A DNA stretch of 64,000 nt from Nitrincola alkalisediminis (GCF_009821115.1 NZ_VYTY01000004.1:1-64000), one strand, 5' to 3'; positions 1-9,548 are shown, counted from the stretch's first letter. A program made the numbers and translations. Notes: a model not told the origin generated them from the letters alone.

Positions 1-79
1 CCGAACTCAGAAGTGAAACGCGTCATCGCCGATGGTAGTGTGGGGTTTCCCCATGTGAGAGTAGGTCATCGCCAGGCAT
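1..79 (+). rRNA. rrf: 5S ribosomal RNA, 3' part
   Basis: The first 79 bases match the second half of a gammaproteobacterial 5S rRNA, including the conserved ccgaactcagaagtgaaac block at the very start and the closing gccaggcat. The 5' part lies outside the window. It is followed at once by an intrinsic terminator, so this is the end of an rRNA operon. Confidence 0.95.
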
Positions 80-90
80 TTATTTAGAGA

Positions 91-125
91 AGCCCCTGAT
101 TCCATGAGTCAGGGGCTTTTTGCTT
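91..125 (+). terminator. Intrinsic terminator of the rRNA operon
   Basis: A perfect 9-bp stem (agcccctga at 91-99, tcaggggct at 109-117) is followed by a T-rich run. It lies 11 bases after the 5S end and has the form of a strong rho-independent terminator. Confidence 0.9.
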
Positions 126-216
126 TTTTAAAATCTTAAAACATAGGGTTTTAAACCATCTTTGTTTATACTTGTCTCTACTATTCTTGTAACGCTAAGG
201 CACTTTTTATCACCTT

Positions 217-690
217 ATGAATACGATACTTTTAATTATTATGTTTCTGTTGGTCATTCTTGGCCTACTATTCTTTATCAGAAAACAGCTTCGCAGTGAA
301 AAAGAAAGAAAAGAGAAGATTCAAGATGAGCTTGATAAGGCTGAAGAGGCCGCCAGAAAGCATAAAGCTTACTTAATCGAAAGCATCCAAATTATAGCGA
401 AGGGTGTTCTAGAGGAGCAGTGTGGTGTAACGGAAGGCTGTATACGACTCAAGGTGTTAATAGAGAATATCGCGCCACACTTATTACATCATGCTGACTT
501 AAAGGCCATACAATTGATCTTTGATAAAACTTCGCACATACCACTACTGAATGATTGGAAAGCACTGACGGCATCAGAGAAAGAGACGTTTTTAGCTGAA
601 ATGGCCGAGATCGAAAAAATGTATCGGTCTGATGTTCAGGCTGCCGCTCATTTTATATTGCAGTATCCGTTCAATCAGACCCAGCAATGA
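217..690 (+). CDS. DUF2489 family membrane-anchored protein
   Basis: 157 aa. Residues 4-21 form one hydrophobic segment, followed by a charged, coiled-coil-like stretch (24-50) and a soluble domain. The block around residues 53-82 (IESIQIIAKGVLEEQCGVTE, then GCIRLKVL) is what I recognise as DUF2489, a gammaproteobacterial family of unknown function found near yihI/hemN in other genomes (from memory). Predicted to be held in the inner membrane with the domain in the cytoplasm. It overlaps the next gene by four bases (ATGA), so the two are probably translationally coupled. The Shine-Dalgarno is weak (taagg, about 16 bases upstream). Function unknown. Confidence 0.75.
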   Translation: MNTILLIIMFLLVILGLLFFIRKQLRSEKERKEKIQDELDKAEEAARKHKAYLIESIQIIAKGVLEEQCGVTEGCIRLKVLIENIAPHLLHHADLKAIQLIFDKTSHIPLLNDWKALTASEKETFLAEMAEIEKMYRSDVQAAAHFILQYPFNQTQQ

Positions 691-1064
691 TAGAGTTTTT
701 TGTTATTTTTGTTATTAGTGCACTATTTCTGGGGCTAGTTGGCGTTGCACTTGCTTTTGGTCGCTCGCCTAGTTATCGACCCGACCGAGGGTATGTCTTG
801 AAACTGCTGAGAGGCATCCAGGATGGCACAACAGAGGCCCATGTATGGGATATGTTTATCGGTTATCCTATAGGGCATGACCCTGAATTGGAGCTTTTGC
901 GTAGGGAAATTGTAGCTATACATGAAGGGGATGAAAAACATCCGCCAGCACCTTCAGGTATTAATGATTTTATATACGATCGTGAGACACGGAAGCGCTT
1001 GTTGGTGATTGAGCAAAAGCTCGAAACGTTGATAGAAAGTCAGCCTATTATTAGGGACTTTTAA
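687..1064 (+). CDS. Hypothetical single-TM protein
   Basis: 125 aa, not recognised. An N-terminal hydrophobic helix (residues 3-24) anchors a soluble, acidic tail. The tail includes a segment with WDMFIGYPIGHDPELELLRR (residues 55-74) that reads like a conserved motif, and the region rich in E/P near residue 80-90 may be flexible. The start overlaps the stop of the DUF2489 gene (ATGA), which supports a real, co-translated gene. It converges on the hybrid kinase gene with only 7 bases between stops and no visible terminator. Confidence 0.65.
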   Translation: MIEFFVIFVISALFLGLVGVALAFGRSPSYRPDRGYVLKLLRGIQDGTTEAHVWDMFIGYPIGHDPELELLRREIVAIHEGDEKHPPAPSGINDFIYDRETRKRLLVIEQKLETLIESQPIIRDF

Positions 1065-1071
1065 ACAGTCT

Positions 1072-3684
1072 TTATGTGTCTTCAATTTGTACAACGCGTT
1101 TTAGACGGTAATAGGCTTTCCAAATCGTTTTTATATCATTGGTCTTTATCGCATCTGATAATGCTGCTGCTGAGTGTTCAATTTCAGGTTTTTCAAATAT
1201 ACCTGAAAACCCCTTAAGTTGATGTAAATTTTTATCCATTTTTGTGTAGCTTCTGTTTTTCATAGAAACTTCTATTTCATTAATTTGATCCATCAACTCA
1301 TTCTTCAACTCACTGATGGTGGTGAGCTGTCGTGTTTCTGTAAAACGTATTTCAATTTTTGGTAAACGACTGTCTTTTTTAGCAAGAGCAGAGTTTAATA
1401 TATCTGAAAGTTTATCAATATTTATGGGCTTTAATAAGACTTTAAAAATACCTGTAGCATTCAACGCCTCCCTTTCTCTAGGGGAAATATTGGCCGTTAA
1501 TGCGACAATTTCGAGCTCTGGATGCGTTTTCTTAAGTAATTTTGATGCTTGAATGCCATCCATATCCGGCATATTTATATCCATCATGATTAAGTCAGGT
1601 GTACTCATTTTGACTTTTTCTATGACTTCTAGACCTGTTTCTGCGTTCCGAACAGTAGCTCCAGCTTCTGTTAGCATTCGATTTATAAGTAGGCGGTTAT
1701 ATTTGTTGTCCTCTGCAACCAGAATATCCAGTGGTGTATGGAGCCTTGGAATAATTTGATTTTCTTCTGTATACTGAATGTTACGAAATCCAAGTGTACT
1801 GTACAGCTTGCTTGGTGATACAGGCTTACTTAATAGTTGTGTATTTTTGTCTCTTACTGAAAATTTACGATCAGATGGAACCATAAAAATTAATTTGATG
1901 GATTTATATTTGTGTCGAATTTGACGAAGAGTCATCTGCAACAGGCGATCATTTGTAAGTTTTGGGGGAAACCCAACGACAATGCAACTGAAAAATTGCT
2001 TGCTTTTTAAAAGATCTTTTATCGAGCTATATTCTTTTGAGTAATCAGTCACATTTTGTAATTGGGAATGTAGAGCTGATGAGACTTTAGGGTGAGGATC
2101 GTATATTGCTACACTAATTGGCAGCATTTCAGGAAGTTCATTTCTAAAAACATGTGTTTTGATTGGTAGGTTAACAACAAATTCTGAGCCTATACCCTCA
2201 CTACTTTCTACACAAATACTGCCTTGCATGAGACTAACCAGTCGATTCACAATGGCTAATCCAAGACCTGAGCCACCAAAACGTCGACTGATGCTGCTAT
2301 CGGCTTGAGTAAAGGATGAGAAAAGCGATTGCTTGTACTCTTCAGAAATACCGATGCCAGTATCTCGAATGGATATTTTTAAAGCTCCTCCATTCTTATG
2401 ATCATAGTAGGGCGATATGATGACCTCACCTTGTTCTGTAAATTTTATCGCATTGCTGACGAGGTTTGTAATAATTTGTCGAATGCGAGTTGGATCCCCT
2501 TTCAGATAGGGTGGCAGTGCATTTATTGGATTATAGATAAGCTCAAGGCCCTTTCCATGTGCAGTGGGGGCTTGCATTTCTAATGCTTTATAGAACAATT
2601 CTGATGGGCTAAAGCTGATCTCTTCAAGCCTCATAACGTCAGACTCTAATCGAGTGAAATCTAAAATGTCATCAATAATGGTTAGTAGTGTTTGCGAGGT
2701 TTGATCAATAATTCGTAGATAGTTTTGTGTCTCCTCAGGACGGTTGTTTAGCTTGAGCATTTGTGTAAAACCGATCACGGAGGTTAAGGGCGTTCTAAGC
2801 TCGTGACTCATACGTGCTAAAAATGCATCCTTTGCATGGTTGGCATCATCTGCTTTTTCGCGCGCTTTTATGAGCTCTAAGTTGGTTGTTTCAATGTCGT
2901 GGAGGCTGCGTGAGAGCGCTTTTGTTGCTTTTTCAATTCTGAGTTCTGCTTCTCGGCGACTTAACTGAACATTGGCAGCAAGCTGATTAATACCACTGGA
3001 TAGCATGTTGAGCTCCAATGTGGCTGAGTTGCGCGCACGAGCATTTAGCTCCCCGCGTTGAAGTCGTTTGATGACTTCAGTTAGACCGATGATGGGCTCT
3101 GTAATGCGTCGACCAAAGAATTTGGCTAACATCAATGTGATGATGAAGCCAATCATGATGATTTGTAAACTGCCTAAAATAATATGGTTTTGGCGTTTGA
3201 TCATGGGTTTAGCTGAGACTAAGAGAATGACCCAGCCGATAATCTCACGCTGTGTATCAGCTATAGCGTATTCGGGATTATCACTAAATTGTATTGGACC
3301 GACTCGAACCGGCTGCATGAAGTACCAATAGTCGTCAATGATTGTAAATTCGTCGACTAATAAATCGATGGGTAGCTCTTGATCTTCTGTTCTAAAAACA
3401 ACATTTTTGTCTACATCAAGGAAGACGACATCTGAGATCATGGGATCTTTAAGCAGTTGTGTGCTTAAGGGGTTGAGTTCACTGACATTCCCGCTAAAAA
3501 TTCCAAAGACAGAGGCCGCTGATAGTAAACGTGTCAATTCTGTTCCTTTATCGATGAGGGCATTGCGTGAATCATCGAGTTTTGTTGTGGTAAAGTAGAA
3601 ACCTAGGATAAGTGTTAAGACCAGCATGGGTGCGAGAGAGAGGAACAAAACGCGGCTACTTAAAGAAGACTGAGTGATTGCCAT
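1072..3684 (-). CDS. Hybrid sensor histidine kinase, BarA/GacS-like
   Basis: 870 aa. In order: TM1 (about 12-33), a periplasmic sensor region (34-165), TM2 (168-188), HAMP linker (about 189-242), coiled coil, HisKA with phospho-acceptor H294 in SHELRTP, HATPase with N-box (407-416), DTGIGI (441-446) and GGSGLGLAI (470-478). A degenerate receiver-like region follows (about 520-635; no clear acceptor Asp), then a canonical receiver (acceptor D702 in MMDINMP) and a C-terminal HPt domain with H821 in LHQLKG. This is the His-Asp-His phosphorelay layout of BarA/GacS-type kinases. The output regulator is not encoded nearby. It starts 2 bases after the binding-protein gene stop, so it is very likely the last gene of the TonB receptor operon; the binding protein may present a ligand to the periplasmic domain (inference). 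Confidence 0.88.
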   Translation of the reverse strand: MAITQSSLSSRVLFLSLAPMLVLTLILGFYFTTTKLDDSRNALIDKGTELTRLLSAASVFGIFSGNVSELNPLSTQLLKDPMISDVVFLDVDKNVVFRTEDQELPIDLLVDEFTIIDDYWYFMQPVRVGPIQFSDNPEYAIADTQREIIGWVILLVSAKPMIKRQNHIILGSLQIIMIGFIITLMLAKFFGRRITEPIIGLTEVIKRLQRGELNARARNSATLELNMLSSGINQLAANVQLSRREAELRIEKATKALSRSLHDIETTNLELIKAREKADDANHAKDAFLARMSHELRTPLTSVIGFTQMLKLNNRPEETQNYLRIIDQTSQTLLTIIDDILDFTRLESDVMRLEEISFSPSELFYKALEMQAPTAHGKGLELIYNPINALPPYLKGDPTRIRQIITNLVSNAIKFTEQGEVIISPYYDHKNGGALKISIRDTGIGISEEYKQSLFSSFTQADSSISRRFGGSGLGLAIVNRLVSLMQGSICVESSEGIGSEFVVNLPIKTHVFRNELPEMLPISVAIYDPHPKVSSALHSQLQNVTDYSKEYSSIKDLLKSKQFFSCIVVGFPPKLTNDRLLQMTLRQIRHKYKSIKLIFMVPSDRKFSVRDKNTQLLSKPVSPSKLYSTLGFRNIQYTEENQIIPRLHTPLDILVAEDNKYNRLLINRMLTEAGATVRNAETGLEVIEKVKMSTPDLIMMDINMPDMDGIQASKLLKKTHPELEIVALTANISPREREALNATGIFKVLLKPINIDKLSDILNSALAKKDSRLPKIEIRFTETRQLTTISELKNELMDQINEIEVSMKNRSYTKMDKNLHQLKGFSGIFEKPEIEHSAAALSDAIKTNDIKTIWKAYYRLKRVVQIEDT

Positions 3685-3686
3685 GA

Positions 3687-4625
3687 TTACTTACCCGCCT
3701 TGAGTGCATCCAGCATTTCATCGACTTCAGGGAGAGTGATTTGAAGTGTTCTAGCGGCACTGCGATTAACACTTAACGAGAAATAATTTGGAAAGCTAGG
3801 TGGCGGTAAGTATCTGTGTTCCATAAAGAAATCAAGGATTTCACCTGTCTGACGGCCTATCTGTGTTGGAGTTGAATAGAGACCAATCACCGCACCTGCA
3901 TCGACGTAACTTGCTGAAAATCCGATTAAAGGAACCTTATTTCTGAGTGCTATATACAAGGACCAACGTGTAGCACTTTTGTTGAAAAGAGCATTGTCGG
4001 GTAATGACAAAAACACATCACTCTGTTCAATGATCGGGGTTAATTCTTGCACAGGGTTGTCAGACTCGAACAAGCGAGCCGATATAGGTGTGAAGTGATG
4101 CTTTCGACTATAGGCGTCAAAATGCGCTGTCAAGTGGTGTGAGTTTGGGCCCAGCAGGGTTCCTAAATATTGAGCTTCAGGCTTAATCAGACGCGCTAGG
4201 TGAACCTGTCGTTCCAAGGGTTGATCCAAGAAGAGCGCAGAAAGGTGCTCTTGGCTAAGCCTAAGAGATGCTTGAGTGGTTTGTAAAATGAGCTCATAAG
4301 CTTGTGACGGTAAGAAGGTGCAAAATAGGTATTGATGACTTTGAATAGCGGTTAAAACACTTTGGCAAGCGCGCGCGCCTATCGCTATGAATAACTGTGA
4401 TGAAGCAAGTGTCTGTGTTTGATCAGACAGTGAATACACTTGTACCGGATGATGGCTTGTTTGCTCCATTGCTGAAACAACGTTGAGGTAGGTTTGGGTG
4501 TTTTCACTTAAAACAACACTCACAGCTGCATAGGATTTAATGATGGATAAACAGAGCACTAAAAGAATACAAAGCGCCATAAAGAGTTTTTTCAGTGATA
4601 CTTTTAATGTTAGGTATCCATTCAT
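3687..4625 (-). CDS. Periplasmic ABC-type substrate-binding protein (PF04392-like)
   Basis: About 312 aa from the chosen ATG at 4625, which has GGA 7 bases upstream. The reading frame is open back to a TTG at 4649 that overlaps the upstream stop, and an ATG at 4637 is a third option. A hydrophobic signal segment ending near SYA precedes the mature protein. The fold reads as a type-1 periplasmic binding protein of the ABC_sub_bind type: alternating strand/helix pattern and a C-terminal hinge region with GVYST-like IGLYSTPTQIGRQTGE. No lipobox. No ABC permease or ATPase gene is present, so a sensing role with the adjacent hybrid kinase is more likely than classical transport (inference). Confidence 0.7.
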   Translation of the reverse strand: MNGYLTLKVSLKKLFMALCILLVLCLSIIKSYAAVSVVLSENTQTYLNVVSAMEQTSHHPVQVYSLSDQTQTLASSQLFIAIGARACQSVLTAIQSHQYLFCTFLPSQAYELILQTTQASLRLSQEHLSALFLDQPLERQVHLARLIKPEAQYLGTLLGPNSHHLTAHFDAYSRKHHFTPISARLFESDNPVQELTPIIEQSDVFLSLPDNALFNKSATRWSLYIALRNKVPLIGFSASYVDAGAVIGLYSTPTQIGRQTGEILDFFMEHRYLPPPSFPNYFSLSVNRSAARTLQITLPEVDEMLDALKAGK

Positions 4626-4645
4626 CACATGTTCCATTTGTGTAT

Positions 4646-6712
4646 TCAATCAAGGCTGTATTTCATTTGAAGAAATACTCGCCGTCCGAAATGATGATCC
4701 TGGTAAAACTCCTGATATGTTTTCCCTAAGACGTTTTGCAACGTCAGCGATATCTCGACCTCAGACTGTTTAAGACTTGACCAGCGTCTTGCAAGGCGAA
4801 GGTCATTCCTCGTATAGCTAGGCTGCTCTTTTAACGTGCCATAGGTTTTTCGCCATTTAGCGGAGCTAACCTGATAATGACCAACACTGAAATTCCAGTT
4901 ATCCCATGGCTTCCAGTGTATCAGTATTGACGTGCTATGCTTTGGAGTCAATCGTTGGCTAGGAAAATTTTCATAGATTCCTTGGCTCCACTCCGATGTC
5001 TTATTGTCTATATACGTATAATTCATCAACAAATTTAGGGTATCGTTCACTTCCCATTTGAATTGGGTTTCGATCCCCATATTTGCCCAAGCCGCATTAT
5101 TTTCTTTTTTTCCGGGTTGAAAGTCATCCTGAGTTTTGCGGGTGGCAATACCCTGTGTAACGCGTTCGTAAAAAAGGCGATTATCTAGGTATGCATTCAA
5201 AGGAGTAAATGCATGTAAAATGCCTACTTCCCAACTGTTAATCTGTTCTGAGTTCAAACTTGTGTTACTGACTTCTAAAGGAATATAGCCAAACTGTGTA
5301 TTAATCCCGAAGTTGACGGACTGCTCTAATATAGAAGGTAAGCGCTTACTTCTACTAAATCCTATGCGACCTAAGGTGTTATCTTTGAATGAGTAGTTTA
5401 TGCCCAGTCGAGTCGATTCAGCCTGATCATCCGTGTCGCGTTGTTCGTAAGATAGACCAAGGTTGAGATTGAGTTTGGGTGTAAGTGTTAATACGCTGTT
5501 ATTGAAAAGACGTATGCTGTTTGCATGAATGCGTTCTTGCTGCAGGAGTGCTGGGCTTACTGTTTTTTCATAGCGATGTTGAAGACCTGTGTAGGTCCTA
5601 AAATGGGTGATTGGTGTGTATTCAAAGCCTAAAAGCGTACTGAGTGTTTGCGCTACACCATCTTCTCGATACCCCTTGTAATTTGGGTTAAGCGCTAAAA
5701 AGTCTTGAGCATCTTTAAGCGTATTCATGTTACTAAATTTCAGTAATGTGTACGGATCGGGTGTGTGCTCTTTCAATTTAAGATTTTGATAGGCATGGTC
5801 AAAATGCAAGGTCAAGGCTGGGCTAATCGTGGACGACCAACGCAGCTGTTGATAAAACGTTCGGTAGTCTTGTTGAGTAATATAACGCTCGTTTTCAGGG
5901 AAGGCATGATAGGGGTAGAGGTAGCCAATATCATTAAAACCCGTGTCTATCCCAACTCGATAGCTTATTTGTGTATGCAAGTTAGGAGAAAACTCAATCC
6001 TCGCGTTCAGAGCATTGCGCCGACTGCCATCATTAAAGCGCTTATTGCCAGTATTTTCAGTATAAAAACCGGAGAGTGAGTAGAAAAATCCACGATTTTG
6101 TTCAGAAAACTTGGCGTGTACTTGACGAGTGTTAAGGGAGCCAAAGGTGGTTGATATTTCAGCTTTTCCCATCATTGCCGGATGGCGTGTTATAAAGTTA
6201 ATTGAACCTAAAAATGCATTAGAACCCAAGGTTGCGGTATTGGAACCGCGAATGACTTCAACTCGTTCAATATCAGTGGGTAGTAAGCCAATGCTATTCC
6301 AGTGAACCGTAGACAGTAAGGGAGTATAAACAGAGCGTCCATCGATCATAATTTCAAGATGGTTGGGAAATTGGTCATTTACAGAATGGTAACTCGTACC
6401 AAATACGTTGCTATTGATGTGGAAGGCTTGAAAGCCGGGAACAAGGCGTAAGATATCTACAAGGTGCTGAGCACCAGAGGCCTCAATGGTTTCTTTATCA
6501 ATGATAGTTACGGAAGACGGCGTTTCTAGCAGAGTTTGAGCCATCAGTGTTGCCGATGTCACGATGGGTATCTGCGTGAGTAATGCCGCTTCAGAAAGGT
6601 CTTTTGCTGAGACGTTCAGACATATAACGGTTAAGCTAAACAGTAGGATTATTCTAAGTGCATGGGAGATATAATATGAAAAAAACAAAATGATTACATC
6701 CTTGTGGATCAC
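4646..6712 (-). CDS. TonB-dependent outer-membrane receptor (second of pair)
   Basis: 688 aa from a GTG start; no ATG occurs before the plug, and a hydrophobic signal peptide (about 14-36, ending NVSA) follows the GTG. Plug domain about 45-165, with VTSAT, SVTIIDKETIEASGA, VEVIRGSNTATLGSNAFLG and a barrel to the C terminus. It is clearly paralogous to the receptor encoded just upstream and shares LRLVPGF and the MIDGRSVYTPL segment. No textbook TonB box was recognised; the segment QIPIVTSAT after the signal is the likely place. The last residues are YSLD rather than a terminal aromatic, which is less usual for barrels. Substrate unknown. Fourteen bases separate it from the first receptor. Confidence 0.85.
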   Translation of the reverse strand: MIHKDVIILFFSYYISHALRIILLFSLTVICLNVSAKDLSEAALLTQIPIVTSATLMAQTLLETPSSVTIIDKETIEASGAQHLVDILRLVPGFQAFHINSNVFGTSYHSVNDQFPNHLEIMIDGRSVYTPLLSTVHWNSIGLLPTDIERVEVIRGSNTATLGSNAFLGSINFITRHPAMMGKAEISTTFGSLNTRQVHAKFSEQNRGFFYSLSGFYTENTGNKRFNDGSRRNALNARIEFSPNLHTQISYRVGIDTGFNDIGYLYPYHAFPENERYITQQDYRTFYQQLRWSSTISPALTLHFDHAYQNLKLKEHTPDPYTLLKFSNMNTLKDAQDFLALNPNYKGYREDGVAQTLSTLLGFEYTPITHFRTYTGLQHRYEKTVSPALLQQERIHANSIRLFNNSVLTLTPKLNLNLGLSYEQRDTDDQAESTRLGINYSFKDNTLGRIGFSRSKRLPSILEQSVNFGINTQFGYIPLEVSNTSLNSEQINSWEVGILHAFTPLNAYLDNRLFYERVTQGIATRKTQDDFQPGKKENNAAWANMGIETQFKWEVNDTLNLLMNYTYIDNKTSEWSQGIYENFPSQRLTPKHSTSILIHWKPWDNWNFSVGHYQVSSAKWRKTYGTLKEQPSYTRNDLRLARRWSSLKQSEVEISLTLQNVLGKTYQEFYQDHHFGRRVFLQMKYSLD

Positions 6713-6726
6713 GCGACTTACGCTAA

Positions 6727-8838
6727 TTAGTACGTTAAACGCAGTTGTAGATAGGTTCTGCGTTCAAAATCATGGTAATCGTAAAACTCTTGGTAGGTTT
6801 TATTGAACGCATTTTGCACAATTACGACTGTTTCTAGCTCTTGCTTTGCTCCTATGCGCCATTGCTTCGATAGGCGCACATCGGTTCTATTATAGGCATT
6901 TTTGTCATCGCCTTCTAGCCAATGTACGTTTCCCATAAAGTAATGAGAAGCGCTCAGTTGCCAATCAGGAGCGGGTGACCAATTTATCAGGAGAGACGCT
7001 GTGTGCTTTGGTGATAGCATGGAACGATTAAAAAAACCACCGCCAATACCATCATTTGTCCATTGAACTGCGTCTGTATCGATATAGGCATAATTGGCTA
7101 AAAACCAAATATCGTCATTCAGCTGCAGTTTTAGTTGCGTTTCAATCCCTTGATTGCGCCACTCGCCAATGTTGCGATTTTGTCGGGCTCGTTGACTGGG
7201 GTGCTCCTCTTGCACTGCGAGATTGTAACTGGCGATACCTTGAGTCACCTTTTCGTGGAATAGTCTAAGATCAATATAACCTGGGAGATGTGAGAATTTA
7301 TGAATAAAGCCGATTTCACTGCTGTTTATCTGTTCAGGTTTCAGGTTAGAGCTGGCAATCACGGAGGTGTCATAAGCGCTACCATCAGGGTTATAGAGTG
7401 TAAAATTATGGTGACGCTCTACGAGAGAAGGTAAGCGCTCACTTTCGCTATACCCTAGTCGAAGTGTGCTATTGTCCGTTAAGCGATAATTGCCACCGAT
7501 GCGATAAGAGTGTGCAGCTGAACCGCCTTCTTGCTTTTCAAATAAGGCGCCCATATTCAGTATCAGGTTTGGCTTGATACTGTATTGGAGATGGTCAAAG
7601 ATGCGAATGCGTGTGCTGCTCACATTTCCATCCTGAAATAGAATACCGCTCTTTCCTTGGTCGTAACGTAAGCCCATACCTGCGGTGTTTTGCAGCTTGC
7701 CCTCTTGGTGATTGATCGCGAGTTGTAAATCGTGTTGAGTAGTTGATCCATCTTCACCTAAGCGTCTGAAGCCTGGATTTGTGTCAAGTAACGATTGCAT
7801 CTTTCGATAACTTGCACTTTGTCGAACTAAATCTGGATAAAGCTGCCAGAGCGCATACTCACTCGGAGAAATCAGGCTGTGCAATAAGTCATCAAGAGAC
7901 TTATTTTCTTCCTCCAAACGAACATGACTGCGATAAGCCGTTAAATTGATTTGGGTTTTATCAGACAAATCTCTGCGCCAGCGAAGGTGTTGGTAGTCAG
8001 CATCATAGTCTCGACGAGCTGTATATATACTATAAAGACGATAGGATGGGGCTTTAAGTGAGCCAATCGTAATATGGCCAGTATCATACCCTAGCCAGAC
8101 ATCCACTTGGTCTTGCAAGGTAGGAGAGAAGCTACCTGCAAATGACATATAACTACGTTGGCCACCATCTTGGAAGCGTTTTGAGCCTGAATTGCTTTCA
8201 TGACTAAGGCTTACGCGGTAATGACCGGATGCATTGGCTTCGGTAAAGCGTACATGTGCCATCTGTGTGTCTAAAGACCCTAATGTCGAGCTGAGATGCA
8301 GGCGTGGTTCGGCGGCCGGATGACGCGTAATAATATTGATGGCGCCCATAAACGCATTTGAGCCATGAGTGGCTGTATTTGAGCCTCGAATGACTTCAAT
8401 TCGCTCTATGTCAGAGATATGCAGACCAAGAGAGCTCCAATCGGGTGCTGAAATGAGCGGCATGTACACCGAACGCCCATCAATCATCACTTCTAACCGG
8501 TTAGGGAAGTCGTTTGTAAAGCCATGGTAAGTGACGCCAAATTTATTGGTATTGACATGGAAGGTTTGAAAGCCGGGCACTAGCCTAAATAAATCTGGAA
8601 CAGTGATTGCACCTGAGGCGGTAATGGTTGCCTTATCAATGACGGTTATGGATGCGGGTGCTTCGGTAAGGTTCTGTGATAATCGCGTGGCTGAGGTGAC
8701 GACGGGAATATCCGTAAAAAAGTCATTTTCAGTTGGGAAAATTAAGTCGGTTTGAGCATAACTAATCGATACACAAGAGCATGCTGTGAGGAGTATCAAT
8801 AGAATAAAAGATCGAATTGAAAAAGGGCGATTAGGCAT
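6727..8838 (-). CDS. TonB-dependent outer-membrane receptor (first of pair)
   Basis: 703 aa from ATG at 8838, preceded by agagaa 3 bases upstream; an in-frame ATG at 8862 would add eight residues before a normal signal peptide and has a poorer ribosome site. Signal peptide ends near SISYA. The mature start has DIPVVTSATR, then a plug with SITVIDKATITASGA, RIEVIRGSNTATHGSNAFMG and a long beta-barrel ending in RLTY, with the terminal aromatic expected for Bam insertion. It heads the operon of two receptors, a binding protein and a hybrid kinase. The substrate is not evident; there is no nearby siderophore, heme or B12 gene. Confidence 0.87.
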   Translation of the reverse strand: MPNRPFSIRSFILLILLTACSCVSISYAQTDLIFPTENDFFTDIPVVTSATRLSQNLTEAPASITVIDKATITASGAITVPDLFRLVPGFQTFHVNTNKFGVTYHGFTNDFPNRLEVMIDGRSVYMPLISAPDWSSLGLHISDIERIEVIRGSNTATHGSNAFMGAINIITRHPAAEPRLHLSSTLGSLDTQMAHVRFTEANASGHYRVSLSHESNSGSKRFQDGGQRSYMSFAGSFSPTLQDQVDVWLGYDTGHITIGSLKAPSYRLYSIYTARRDYDADYQHLRWRRDLSDKTQINLTAYRSHVRLEEENKSLDDLLHSLISPSEYALWQLYPDLVRQSASYRKMQSLLDTNPGFRRLGEDGSTTQHDLQLAINHQEGKLQNTAGMGLRYDQGKSGILFQDGNVSSTRIRIFDHLQYSIKPNLILNMGALFEKQEGGSAAHSYRIGGNYRLTDNSTLRLGYSESERLPSLVERHHNFTLYNPDGSAYDTSVIASSNLKPEQINSSEIGFIHKFSHLPGYIDLRLFHEKVTQGIASYNLAVQEEHPSQRARQNRNIGEWRNQGIETQLKLQLNDDIWFLANYAYIDTDAVQWTNDGIGGGFFNRSMLSPKHTASLLINWSPAPDWQLSASHYFMGNVHWLEGDDKNAYNRTDVRLSKQWRIGAKQELETVVIVQNAFNKTYQEFYDYHDFERRTYLQLRLTY

Positions 8839-8922
8839 TAATTCTCTTCTACACTGGGTCATAACTCATAATAGATGAACTATACCGGATGCCTGCAGAA
8901 ATTAACACGCCATCACTCAAAT

Positions 8923-8976
8923 ACAGAATTACCCTTTAGTGGGTAACTCTGTAAGTGTCGAGCGACAATCACTTAC
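8923..8976. repeat. Two adjacent inverted repeats after yceI-like gene
   Basis: First hairpin: acagaattaccc (8923-8934) with gggtaactctgt (8941-8952), one mismatch. Second: gtaagtg (8951-8957) with cacttac (8970-8976), with an inner tgtcg/cgaca pair. The second overlaps the stop codon of the YceI gene. Neither is followed by a T-run, so they are 3'-end structures or a binding region rather than a clear intrinsic terminator. Confidence 0.5.
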
Positions 8977-9548
8977 TGGCGAATGCCTTCTATGACCAAA
9001 TCAAGATACACTTTCTCGGCTGCAGGGCCTAAATTAAAGTTTGCACCAAAGTCAGGAAGATTCAGTTCTGCGGTACCAACAAAGCCTGTTCTGTATCCAC
9101 CCCAAGGGTCTTGACCTTCACCCACTTTTTCAACTTGGATAGCAACAGGTTGGGTTTGGCCTAAAAAGGTCAGTTGTCCTGACATAACACCCTTGCCATC
9201 ACCTAGGTCTTCATAAGAGGTGCTAACGAAACGTGCGTCTGAATATTGGCGAACATCAAAGAAGTCAGAGCTGCGAATGTGACGGTCGCGTTCAGCATGA
9301 TTACTGTCGACGGAGGCTGTGTTAATCACGACTTCTAGTTTAGTGTCTTCTGGGCGATCTGAATCATAGGAGTAAGTGCCTGAAAACTCGTTAAAGCGTC
9401 CAGTGACATAACTAACACCTAGGTGATTGATTTTGAAGTTAATAGAGGCATGAGCACCTTGAGTGTCAATCACATAATCAGCTGCAAAAATAGGGCTTGC
9501 AACTAAAGCACCTACCAAGGCAAATGGCTTGAGTTTTTGAAAAATCAT
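8973..9548 (-). CDS. YceI family periplasmic protein
   Basis: 191 aa from ATG at 9548, with ggag 8 bases upstream and a start overlapping the cytochrome b561 stop (ATGA). The open frame extends upstream to 9923 but that part lies over the cytochrome gene and lacks YceI similarity. Signal peptide residues 1-22 ending IFA. The mature protein starts with DYVIDTQGAHASINFKINHL, the hallmark of the lipocalin-like YceI fold, which binds a polyisoprenoid-like ligand in structurally studied members. The pairing with cytochrome b561 is common and suggests a periplasmic quinone or isoprenoid-linked redox role (family knowledge; exact function unknown). Confidence 0.9.
   Translation of the reverse strand: MIFQKLKPFALVGALVASPIFAADYVIDTQGAHASINFKINHLGVSYVTGRFNEFSGTYSYDSDRPEDTKLEVVINTASVDSNHAERDRHIRSSDFFDVRQYSDARFVSTSYEDLGDGKGVMSGQLTFLGQTQPVAIQVEKVGEGQDPWGGYRTGFVGTAELNLPDFGANFNLGPAAEKVYLDLVIEGIRQ

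Noticed and set aside
8776-8812. LTAC lipobox-like sequence in the TonB receptor signal peptide
   Set aside because: It is followed by a normal cleavage site (SYA) and the protein has the receptor plug; a lipoprotein receptor is unlikely.
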